Made by a program: the position numbers and the translations under genes
NCBI GenBank assembly: GCA_026982275.1
Contig: JALSHK010000448.1
Coordinates: forward strand, 1 to 9,727
Length of the DNA: 9,727 nucleotides
DNA from: Paracoccaceae bacterium
GTDB lineage: Bacteria; Pseudomonadota; Alphaproteobacteria; Rhodobacterales; Rhodobacteraceae
Direction of reading: 5' to 3'
Part shown: piece after piece, positions 1 to 5,694 of the stretch
Position numbering within the stretch: position 1 is the first letter of the stretch
Layout: each line of letters starts with the position of its first letter
Notes under the pieces: generated by a model
Database searches by the model: none
Told to the model about the DNA's origin: nothing
Seen by the model: only the letters and a program-made list of their open reading frames with translations

Positions 1-702
1 CTCCTCGGCCCATGCCTGCCGCTCCTCCACCGCGACAAAATTCACCAGGCTGCCGCCGCGCAAAGGATAGGCCACCAAATGCCGCCCCTTGCCCATAAAC
101 ACCTGCGCGGCGTTCTCAAACAGCCCCTCGGGCAAGCGGCTGGCCGGCACCACGCCGCGCCACGCCACCTGTCCGGTAAAATCCACCGGCTTGCCCTGAA
201 ACACCTGCTGGCGCAGGGTCGAGCGCACGCCATCCGCGCCAATCACGCAGCCCGGAGAAAGCTCAAGCCCAGATTCAAACGCCAGCCCGTTTTGGCTGGC
301 CGCTTTGAGCCGCTGGCCAAAAACCAGCGTAACCCCTTGCTCTATCGCGCCTTTTTCCAGCACCTGCAAAAGGTCAGCGCGGTGAAATTGCCAATAGGGG
401 CGGCCATAGCGGCGGCGGGCCGTGGCCCCCATCGGCAGCCGCGCCACCTGCGCGCCGCGATAATCGCGCAGCACAATCGCTTCGGGCGTATTGGCCAGCC
501 TGGCCGCCGCCTCGCGCAGGCCCAAAGCCTCCAGCACCGCCACGCCATTCGGGCTGACCTGCAAGCCCGCCCCCACCTCGCCCAAGGCCGAGGCCTGCTC
601 ATAAACCGTAACGCGCGCGCCCTTTTTTGCCAGCGCAATCGCTGCGGCCAAGCCACCAATGCCCGCGCCGATAATGGCGATATCCTGCGCTTTCATATCC
701 AT
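1..702 (-). CDS. FAD-dependent aromatic-type monooxygenase, N-terminal part (runs off left edge)
   Basis: Only the first 234 residues lie in the window; the reading frame is still open at base 1. The N-terminus MDMKAQDIAIIGAGIGG has the Rossmann dinucleotide motif GxGxxG at residues 12-17. GADGVRS at 155-161 is the second FAD-binding (DG) motif of group A flavoprotein monooxygenases. WRGVVP near residue 180 also fits the salicylate / 3-hydroxybenzoate hydroxylase and UbiH-like superfamily. Such enzymes use NAD(P)H and O2 to hydroxylate aromatic substrates in the cytoplasm; the substrate cannot be told from this half. The start ATG (702-700) directly abuts the TGA of the upstream racemase gene, with GAGG about nine bases upstream, so the two are very likely co-transcribed and translationally coupled. 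A second in-frame ATG lies two codons on. The superfamily is confident; exact function is open. Confidence 0.9.
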   Translation of the reverse strand, partial: MDMKAQDIAIIGAGIGGLAAAIALAKKGARVTVYEQASALGEVGAGLQVSPNGVAVLEALGLREAAARLANTPEAIVLRDYRGAQVARLPMGATARRRYGRPYWQFHRADLLQVLEKGAIEQGVTLVFGQRLKAASQNGLAFESGLELSPGCVIGADGVRSTLRQQVFQGKPVDFTGQVAWRGVVPASRLPEGLFENAAQVFMGKGRHLVAYPLRGGSLVNFVAVEERQAWAEE

Positions 703-1839
703 TCAGCTTTGCCTCACGATGTTATCGGCCAGTAGCGCATCAGCGTTTTTCACCCCCAGCTCCTGCATGATTTCCTCGCTATGCGCCCCGTCTTTTGGCA
801 AGGCGGTTGGCACGGCAATCGGCGCTTCAAAGCGCGGGGCCACAGCCGGATGGCGCAGGCCATTACGGGCTTGCAATGCCGATCTGGCCTGCATATGCGG
901 GTGGCTGGCGGCCTCGATATAGGTCAATACCGGCGTTACACAGGCCTCGCTACCGTCAAACACCTCCGCCCATTCCTCCATGGTTTTGCGGGCAAACACC
1001 GCCTCCAGCCGCACCATTTGCGCGGGGTGCAGGGCCGGATCGTTTTGCGCCCCGAAATCCGCCGGATCGATCCCGAGCCGCGCCAGCATCTCGGCAAAAA
1101 ACGGCGCTTCGATGCAGCCCACCGCCATAAACCGCCCGTCCTTGCAGCGATAGCAGCGATAGTAAGGCACGCCGCCATCCAGCCAGTTGGATTGCCGCTC
1201 AACGCTCCAGCGCCCCGCCGCCTCCAGCCCGTGAAACATGCCCATCATCGCATTCACCCCGTCGATGATCGCGCTATCCACCACCTGCCCCTTGCCGGTG
1301 GTTTTGGCCGCGTGCAGCGCGGCCAGAATACCCATGATCAAAAACATGGAGCCGCCGCCATAATCCGCCACCAGATTGAGCGGCGGCGGCGGTGGCCGGT
1401 CCGCATCGCCCATCGCCTGCAAAGCCCCCGTCAAGGATAGATAATTGATATCATGCCCCGATTGCCGCGCCATCGGGCCGCTTTGGCCCCAGCCCGTCAT
1501 GCGGGCATAGATCAGCGCGGGGTTTTGCGCCATCAGCCGCTCCGGCCCAAGGCCGAGCCGCTCCATCACCCCCGGGCGATTGGCTTCGATCAGCACATCG
1601 GCGCGGCCTGCCAGCCTGGCCGCCAATTCTGCGCCCTTTTCTGCCTTCAGATCAATCACGATCGAGCGCTTTCCCCGCCGGTCCACCGCTTGTTCGATCG
1701 CGATATCACCGCGCTCGGGGCGATCAATCACAATCACATCCGCACCCAGATCCGCCAGAAGCTGCGCCGCGAAAGGCGCGGGGCCTATGCCCGCGAATTC
1801 AACAATTTTTACTCCGGAAAGCGGGCGGGGATCGGGCAT
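703..1839 (-). CDS. alpha-methylacyl-CoA racemase-like, CaiB/BaiF family III CoA-transferase fold
   Basis: A 378-residue cytoplasmic protein of the CaiB/BaiF family. Three features point to the racemase branch (AMACR/MCR), which epimerises 2-methylacyl-CoA thioesters so that beta-oxidation can proceed, rather than a true CoA-transferase. GHDINY places a histidine at residue 129; LNLVADYGGG places an aspartate at 159; GCIEAPF places a glutamate at 244. The 30-residue His-Asp spacing and the Glu position match the catalytic H126/D156/E241 of the Mycobacterium tuberculosis enzyme with a constant offset of three. The start MPDPRPLSG was chosen because an AGAGGAG-type ribosome site sits just upstream. 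The frame stays open further upstream, but that extension covers the intergenic repeats and shows no family similarity. A five-proline run follows residue 148. It is the first gene of an operon with the FAD monooxygenase, suggesting branched-chain, isoprenoid/sterol side-chain or aromatic acid catabolism (inference). Confidence 0.9.
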   Translation of the reverse strand: MPDPRPLSGVKIVEFAGIGPAPFAAQLLADLGADVIVIDRPERGDIAIEQAVDRRGKRSIVIDLKAEKGAELAARLAGRADVLIEANRPGVMERLGLGPERLMAQNPALIYARMTGWGQSGPMARQSGHDINYLSLTGALQAMGDADRPPPPPLNLVADYGGGSMFLIMGILAALHAAKTTGKGQVVDSAIIDGVNAMMGMFHGLEAAGRWSVERQSNWLDGGVPYYRCYRCKDGRFMAVGCIEAPFFAEMLARLGIDPADFGAQNDPALHPAQMVRLEAVFARKTMEEWAEVFDGSEACVTPVLTYIEAASHPHMQARSALQARNGLRHPAVAPRFEAPIAVPTALPKDGAHSEEIMQELGVKNADALLADNIVRQS

Positions 1840-1860
1840 GGTTTTCTCCTCTTGCCTTGC

Positions 1861-1923
1861 TTGGCATATCTCAAAAACAGCCATGCCAAAAGGCAATTCC
1901 TGCGTTACAATAAAGAAATTGTA
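1861..1923. promoter_or_regulatory. divergent intergenic region with nested inverted repeats (candidate operator/leader)
   Basis: This lies between the minus-strand racemase gene and the plus-strand small membrane protein gene. Three inverted repeats can be read directly: TTGGCAT (1861-1867) with ATGCCAA (1883-1889); TGCC (1884-1887) with GGCA (1892-1895) around AAAA; and TACAAT (1906-1911) with ATTGTA (1918-1923) around a six-base spacer. The last arms also resemble -10 hexamers on both strands, but no convincing -35 box sits at 16-18 bases from either. The first two repeats share ATGCC, so only one could fold at a time in a racemase leader RNA. Role as operator or leader is inferred. Confidence 0.35.
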
Positions 1924-1984
1924 GCGGCAGGCCAAAAGCTGTAGATCACAAACAGAAACCTGTTTTTCCAGAAAGGCAAAACCA

Positions 1985-2296
1985 ATGTTCACAAACCTGT
2001 TTATCGCAGCGCTTTCAGGGGCCATCGGTGGCCATATGGCCGGAAAAGCCATGGGGAAACACGGAATCGGGCCGGCAAAACGCGTCATTGCCGGTGCATT
2101 TGCGGGCGTTATTGCCGCAGAAGCCCTGAGCTATTTTGAACAACGCGCATTTTCTGCACCGCTGGCAGGGATGGAGGGGGCGGTCAGCGAAGGAGCGGCC
2201 CCGTCTTTTTTGGTCGCCGTCCTTGCGGGGCTTGCCGCCGGCGCGCTTATGGTTGCCATGATGGGCATGGCCAGAAAAATGATGCGGCGGGGCTGA
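1985..2296 (+). CDS. small hydrophobic membrane protein of unknown function
   Basis: A 103-residue protein I do not recognise. It is rich in Gly, Ala and Met, with three hydrophobic stretches: about residues 1-22, 37-52 (VIAGAFAGVIAAEAL) and 72-95 (SFLVAVLAGLAAGALMVAMM). Small-residue spacing such as GAIGGHMAG and AGLAAGA suits close helix packing in the inner membrane. It ends in a basic tail (ARKMMRRG), probably cytoplasmic. GAAAGG lies at ribosome-site distance before the ATG. It is transcribed divergently from the racemase and converges on dksA, with only six bases between the two stop codons. It stands alone, so context gives no function. Judging it real rests on the ribosome site, coherent hydrophobicity and fit into the gap; homologues were not checked. 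Confidence 0.65.
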   Translation: MFTNLFIAALSGAIGGHMAGKAMGKHGIGPAKRVIAGAFAGVIAAEALSYFEQRAFSAPLAGMEGAVSEGAAPSFLVAVLAGLAAGALMVAMMGMARKMMRRG

Positions 2297-2297
2297 A

Positions 2298-2310
2298 ATC
2301 GCCTAGCGAT
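2298..2310. other. short inverted repeat at convergent gene ends
   Basis: ATCGC-CTA-GCGAT is a perfect 13-base inverted repeat whose three-base loop is the dksA stop codon (TAG on the minus strand). It lies where the small membrane protein gene and dksA converge. The stem is only five base pairs and no T-tract follows on either strand, so it is at best a weak bidirectional terminator. Confidence 0.2.
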
Positions 2311-2725
2311 CGCGATGCACCTTTTCCTTGCGCTCGTGGCGCTCTTGCGCTTCGAGGCTAAGGGTGGCGATCGGGCGGGCATCCAGCCGCTTCAAAGAGA
2401 TCGGATTTCCGGTTTCGTCACAATAACCAAAGGATCCATCCTCGATCCGCCGAAGCGCGGCATCGATCTTGGAAACCACCTTGCGCTCACGGTCGCGTGT
2501 GCGCAATTCCAGCGCACGGTCGGTTTCCTCGGAGGCGCGGTCGGCCACATCGGGGATATTGCGTGTGCCTTCCTGCATTTGCTCGATGGTTTCGCGGCTG
2601 CCTTTCAGGATGTCGTTTTTCCAGGCCAGCAATTTCAAACGGAAATACTCCAGCTGGCGATCGTTCATGAACGGTTCGTCATCGGCCGGTTTATAATCGG
2701 TGTCCAGAATCGTTTCTGCTTTCAT
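2303..2725 (-). CDS. dksA: RNA polymerase-binding transcription factor DksA (single-cysteine type)
   Basis: A 140-residue DksA/TraR family protein. DksA enters the RNA polymerase secondary channel and, with ppGpp, adjusts rRNA, tRNA and amino-acid promoter activity in the stringent response. Residues about 21-100 form the coiled coil, whose tip carries the DxxDxA signature as D59, D62 and A64. The C-terminal globular region GYCDETGNPISLKRLDARP aligns with the zinc finger, but only Cys102 remains; the other ligand positions read Thr105, Ser123 and Ala126. Single-cysteine DksA proteins are known in alphaproteobacteria such as Rhodobacter, where they can work without a classical zinc site, so it is probably functional. 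GGGAG lies about eight bases before the ATG. It is divergent from the moxR-like gene; a palindrome at 2749-2763 lies just upstream. Confidence 0.95.
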   Translation of the reverse strand: MKAETILDTDYKPADDEPFMNDRQLEYFRLKLLAWKNDILKGSRETIEQMQEGTRNIPDVADRASEETDRALELRTRDRERKVVSKIDAALRRIEDGSFGYCDETGNPISLKRLDARPIATLSLEAQERHERKEKVHRDR

Positions 2726-2740
2726 AAGAAGCTCCCAACC

Positions 2741-2803
2741 CTATATATCTGCAAAATATGCAGCTCCTGCGCGAGGGAATAAACGGATTTGACAGGAATG
2801 TCA
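2741..2803. promoter_or_regulatory. dksA / moxR-like divergent promoter region with two palindromes
   Basis: The 160-base gap between the divergent dksA and moxR-like genes contains two perfect short palindromes. CTGCA-aaata-TGCAG (2749-2763) is next to an AT-rich TATATA stretch (2743-2748) that could serve as the dksA -10 box. TGACA-ggaa-TGTCA (2790-2803) overlaps a consensus -35 hexamer TTGACA (2789-2794) pointing towards the moxR-like gene. The bases 17 further on (TTGTGC) are a poor -10, so the promoter is plausible but may need an activator. Both palindromes are candidate regulator sites; the regulator is unknown. Confidence 0.35.
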
Positions 2804-2885
2804 CTAGCTTGTTGTGCAAGATTGTGTGAAATATCCCACCCAAAGCGGGCCAACCGCGAATCCGCATACAAACACGAGGCAAATC

Positions 2886-3725
2886 ATGCATTTTGAAGGC
2901 ACCGATACTTATGTAGCTACCGATGATCTGAGCATTGCGGTGAATGCCTCCATCGCGCTTGAGCGCCCGCTTCTGGTAAAAGGCGAGCCGGGCACAGGCA
3001 AAACCGAGCTGGCGCGGCAGGTGGCCGGGGCGCTGAACCTGCCGATGATAGAATGGAATATCAAATCCACCACCAAGGCGCAGCAAGGCCTATATGAATA
3101 TGACGCCGTAAGCCGCCTGCGCGACAGCCAGCTCGGGGACCCCAAGGTGAATGATGTAAAAAACTACATCAGGCCCGGCAAGCTGTGGCAGGCCTTTACC
3201 TCCGAGAAGCGGGTGCTGCTTTTGATTGACGAGATCGACAAGGCCGATATCGAATTCCCCAATGATTTGCTTCAGGAACTGGACCGGATGGAGTTTCACG
3301 TCTATGAAACCGGCGAGCTGGTCAAGGCGCGGCAACGGCCCGTGGTGATCATCACCTCCAATAACGAAAAAGAGCTGCCCGATGCCTTTCTGCGCCGCTG
3401 TTTTTTCCACTATATCCGCTTTCCCGATGCACAAACCATGGCCAAAATCGTTGACGTGCATTTCCCCAACATCAAGCAGGAGCTGGTAGAAGCGGCGCTG
3501 ACGCAATTCTACACCCTGCGCGAAACCCCGGGCCTGAAGAAAAAGCCGAGCACATCCGAAGTGCTGGACTGGCTCAAGCTGCTGCTGGCCGAGGATCTTT
3601 CGCCCGAGGACCTGCGCGGCGATGCCAAAGACGCCCTGCCCAGGCTGCATGGCGCGCTTTTGAAAAACGAACAAGACGTGCATCTGTTCGAGCGCCTCGC
3701 CTTTATGGCGCGGGGGCAGCGATGA
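2886..3725 (+). CDS. MoxR-type AAA+ ATPase
   Basis: A 279-residue cytoplasmic AAA+ ATPase of the MoxR branch. Visible motifs: Walker A GEPGTGKT (33-40), Walker B LLLIDEID (111-118), sensor 1 in ITSNN (156-160) and an arginine-finger region LRR (169-171), followed by the small helical lid. MoxR ATPases (MoxR, CoxD, NorQ, CbbQ, RavA) form hexamers that act with a VWA-domain partner to insert metals into, or remodel, target enzymes. The likely partner is the CoxE-like VWA gene at 5695-6879, three genes downstream. The start MHFEGTDTY was chosen because GAGG sits eight bases before its ATG and family proteins begin near this sequence; a GTG 24 codons upstream (2814) lies in the promoter region and lacks such support. 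Its stop overlaps the next gene's start by four bases (ATGA). Confidence 0.93.
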   Translation: MHFEGTDTYVATDDLSIAVNASIALERPLLVKGEPGTGKTELARQVAGALNLPMIEWNIKSTTKAQQGLYEYDAVSRLRDSQLGDPKVNDVKNYIRPGKLWQAFTSEKRVLLLIDEIDKADIEFPNDLLQELDRMEFHVYETGELVKARQRPVVIITSNNEKELPDAFLRRCFFHYIRFPDAQTMAKIVDVHFPNIKQELVEAALTQFYTLRETPGLKKKPSTSEVLDWLKLLLAEDLSPEDLRGDAKDALPRLHGALLKNEQDVHLFERLAFMARGQR

Positions 3726-4156
3726 AAACAAGGGCGCTCAAGCCGGAGGACCGCGCGGCATGGGGCAGGCTCTGGAAGGGCTATCTGGACTTTTACGAAA
3801 CCGAACTGCCCCCCGAAATGTATGACATCGCTTTTAACCGGATGCTCTCGGGCGATGCGCACGAATTCCACGGGCTGGTGGCCGAAAGGGACGGCACGCT
3901 GATCGGCCTTGCGCATTATCTGTTTCACCGCCACGGCTGGAAGCCGGAGCCGGTGGTATATTTGCAAGACCTGTATGTGAGCCGCGCAGCGCGGGGCAGC
4001 GGCGCGGGGCGGGCCTTGATCGAGGCGGTCTATCAAGCCGCAGATGCGGCAGGCAGCCCTGCGGTCTATTGGATGACGCAGGATTCAAACAAAAGCGGCA
4101 GGCGGCTCTATGATCGTGTGGGCAGCCTGACACCGTTTATCAAATATCAACGCTAG
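3722..4156 (+). CDS. GNAT-family N-acetyltransferase
   Basis: A 144-residue single-domain GNAT protein, normal length for the family. It opens with the typical MKTRALKPEDRAAWGRLW beta-alpha start. LQDLYVSRAARGSGAGRAL (81-99) is motif A, with the acetyl-CoA pyrophosphate loop RGSGAG at 91-96. YWMTQDSNKSGRRLYDRVG (116-134) is the motif B region that usually precedes the conserved Tyr. Such enzymes transfer an acetyl group from acetyl-CoA to an amine on a small molecule, peptide or protein; the acceptor cannot be read from sequence. The ATG overlaps the TGA of the AAA+ ATPase gene by four bases, so the two are translationally coupled. It separates the ATPase from its presumed VWA partner, which hints at a link such as acetylating a component of that system, but this is inference. 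Confidence 0.9.
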   Translation: MKTRALKPEDRAAWGRLWKGYLDFYETELPPEMYDIAFNRMLSGDAHEFHGLVAERDGTLIGLAHYLFHRHGWKPEPVVYLQDLYVSRAARGSGAGRALIEAVYQAADAAGSPAVYWMTQDSNKSGRRLYDRVGSLTPFIKYQR

Positions 4157-4214
4157 AAAAACGCAGTGCGGGTATTAACGCCCCATCGACGCCCCAACAC
4201 AAGCGAGGCAGGAA

Positions 4215-5516
4215 ATGATCAAAAACATATTTGTCTCGGGGCTGGCCGCGCTGGCCGTAGCAGGCTGCACGGGCGCGCCGGTCGGGGTTGGCACCCCTGC
4301 GGGCAGCGGGGTGGCGCGCTCGAATGCGATCATCGCCGAAGAGTTCATCTCGCTGGTATTCGAGACCGAAGGCGGCGTGCGCATTCCGCGTTTGCTGAAA
4401 TATGACGGGCCGGTGCGGGTCTCGCTGGACCCTGCATTGGCGGCCTATCGTGGTGATCTGCAATCGGTGCTGGCGGGAATGCGGCAAAAATCCGGCATCG
4501 ATATAGCGCTGGCCGACGGGGCGGCGCAAATCCGTGTCCTGCAGGTGCCGGCTGCGGCCTTGCGGCGGGCCTATCCTACGGCAGCCTGTGTGGTGGTGCC
4601 TGCGGTTTCCAGCTTTGCGCAATTCCGGCAGCGGCAGTTTCCGCTTTGGTCAAGGCAGAGCGCGCTCACCGGCGCAGCGGTTTTTATCCCCGATAATGCC
4701 CCGCCCTATATTGTGCGTGCCTGCCTGAACGAGGAGATCGCGCAGGCGCTGGGGCCGGTAAACGATCTTTACCGGATATCGGACACGGTATTTAACGATG
4801 ATAATGTTTTTAATACCCTGACGAATTATGACCATCTGGTCCTGCGGCTGCTTTATAGCCCCGAGCTGCAAACCGGCATGGGGCAAGCAGCGGTGCGCGC
4901 GCGGCTTCCGGCGCTTTTGGCGCGGCTTAATCCGGACGGGGCGGGGAATGGCCGCCTGCCTCCGGCGGATCGCCGCTGGCAAAACCTGATCGAAACCGCG
5001 ATGAACATCACCAATCCCCGCCCCGTCCGGCTGGCCGCTGCCGCGCAGGCGGTGCAGCGCGCCCGCCCGATGCAGGATAGCCGGCTGATCCATTCATTGC
5101 TGATCTATGGCCGGCTAAGCCTGCAAAGCCGGCCAGATCTTGCGGCACCGGCTTTTGAGGAATCCTATAGCCTCGCCCGGCGCTTGCTGGGGCCGGATAA
5201 CCTGCGCACCGCACTGGCCGGCCTGCATATGGCAGCCGTGGCCATTTCGGCAGGCCGATACGAGGATGCCCTGTCCTTTGCCAACCCTGCCTTGAATACC
5301 GCGCGGCGCTATAAGGATCCGGTTATGCTGGCGGGGCTGCAAGGCATTCGGGCCCTGGCGCTATCCCGCCTCGGACAAAATCGCGCGGCGCAAGCGGCAC
5401 AGCTTGATAGCCAGCAACAGGCGCGCTATGCCTTTGGCAATAACGCCGCCCAGATCGCAACCGCCCAGGCCCAGATCGAAGGGCTCTTGCCCGCCAACCC
5501 ACCAGCCAACCCCTAG
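4215..5516 (+). CDS. DUF2927-like lipoprotein with helical-repeat C-terminus
   Basis: A 433-residue predicted lipoprotein. Residues 1-18 are a signal peptide ending in a lipobox VAGC, so Cys18 would be lipidated; Thr at +2 is compatible with outer-membrane sorting. Residues about 40-225 resemble the DUF2927 family: FETEGGVRIPRLLKYDGPV, then CVVVP, then ACLNEEIAQALGPVNDLY with FNDDNVFNTLTNYDHLVLRLLY. The Glu-Glu before QALG is reminiscent of a metallopeptidase-like helix but no HExxH is present. Residues about 270-425 are Ala/Leu-rich paired helices resembling TPR repeats (AFEESYSLARRLLGPDNLRTA; RYEDALSFANPALNTARRY). A good AGG-rich ribosome site precedes the ATG. It begins 58 bases after the GNAT gene. 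Function is unknown; a periplasmic scaffold or protein-binding role is inferred from the helical repeats. Confidence 0.8.
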   Translation: MIKNIFVSGLAALAVAGCTGAPVGVGTPAGSGVARSNAIIAEEFISLVFETEGGVRIPRLLKYDGPVRVSLDPALAAYRGDLQSVLAGMRQKSGIDIALADGAAQIRVLQVPAAALRRAYPTAACVVVPAVSSFAQFRQRQFPLWSRQSALTGAAVFIPDNAPPYIVRACLNEEIAQALGPVNDLYRISDTVFNDDNVFNTLTNYDHLVLRLLYSPELQTGMGQAAVRARLPALLARLNPDGAGNGRLPPADRRWQNLIETAMNITNPRPVRLAAAAQAVQRARPMQDSRLIHSLLIYGRLSLQSRPDLAAPAFEESYSLARRLLGPDNLRTALAGLHMAAVAISAGRYEDALSFANPALNTARRYKDPVMLAGLQGIRALALSRLGQNRAAQAAQLDSQQQARYAFGNNAAQIATAQAQIEGLLPANPPANP

Positions 5517-5524
5517 GAACCTAC

Positions 5525-5692
5525 ATGCTCTATCTTATCGCTTTCATCATCGGCCTCGCCCTTGGCTGGTATACCGCCAGCAAAAAGGGCGGCAATCTGG
5601 CCGACAAGCTGCAATACGGCTTTATATTCGGTGCCCTCGCTATGATCCTGCTGATGTTCGGCATCCTGATCCTTGGATATATTTTGCTATAG
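5525..5692 (+). CDS. 55-residue two-helix membrane protein
   Basis: This short gene fills the gap between the lipoprotein and VWA genes. It encodes 55 residues starting MLYLIAFIIGLALGWYTA. Two hydrophobic segments (about 1-18 and 32-55) flank a basic, polar loop SKKGGNLADKLQ (19-30), so a helical hairpin with a cytoplasmic loop is predicted by the positive-inside rule. AGGA lies about eight bases before the ATG and overlaps the preceding stop region. The stop TAG is two bases before the VWA start, implying translational coupling. Third-position choice is GC-rich like its neighbours. I do not recognise a named family. Its place in the operon suggests it may anchor or assist the VWA/ATPase machinery at the membrane (inference). 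Confidence 0.8.
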   Translation: MLYLIAFIIGLALGWYTASKKGGNLADKLQYGFIFGALAMILLMFGILILGYILL

Positions 5693-5694
5693 CC

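Noticed and set aside
79..735. 218-codon open frame on the plus strand
   Set aside because: It is antisense to the FAD monooxygenase, whose GxGxxG and GADG motifs read in the minus frame. The plus product is Arg/His/Ala-rich without motifs.
1840..2088. 83-codon N-terminal extension of the racemase
   Set aside because: It crosses the intergenic repeats and the small membrane protein gene. The strong ribosome site before the internal ATG at 1839 and the CaiB/BaiF N-terminus fix the start there.
2298..2310. Strong bidirectional terminator between the small membrane protein gene and dksA
   Set aside because: The stem is only five base pairs and there is no T-tract, so it is kept only as a short inverted repeat.
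2814..2885. 24-codon N-terminal extension of the AAA+ ATPase from a GTG
   Set aside because: It falls in the promoter region just after the TTGACA box, lacks a ribosome site, and family proteins start near MHFEGTDTY.
3090..3731. 213-codon open frame on the minus strand
   Set aside because: It is antisense to the AAA+ ATPase gene with intact Walker motifs; no ribosome site or family motif is visible.
5404..5694. 97-codon N-terminal extension of the VWA protein
   Set aside because: It overlaps the lipoprotein end and the 55-residue gene in another frame and reads as low-complexity Pro/Arg-rich sequence.
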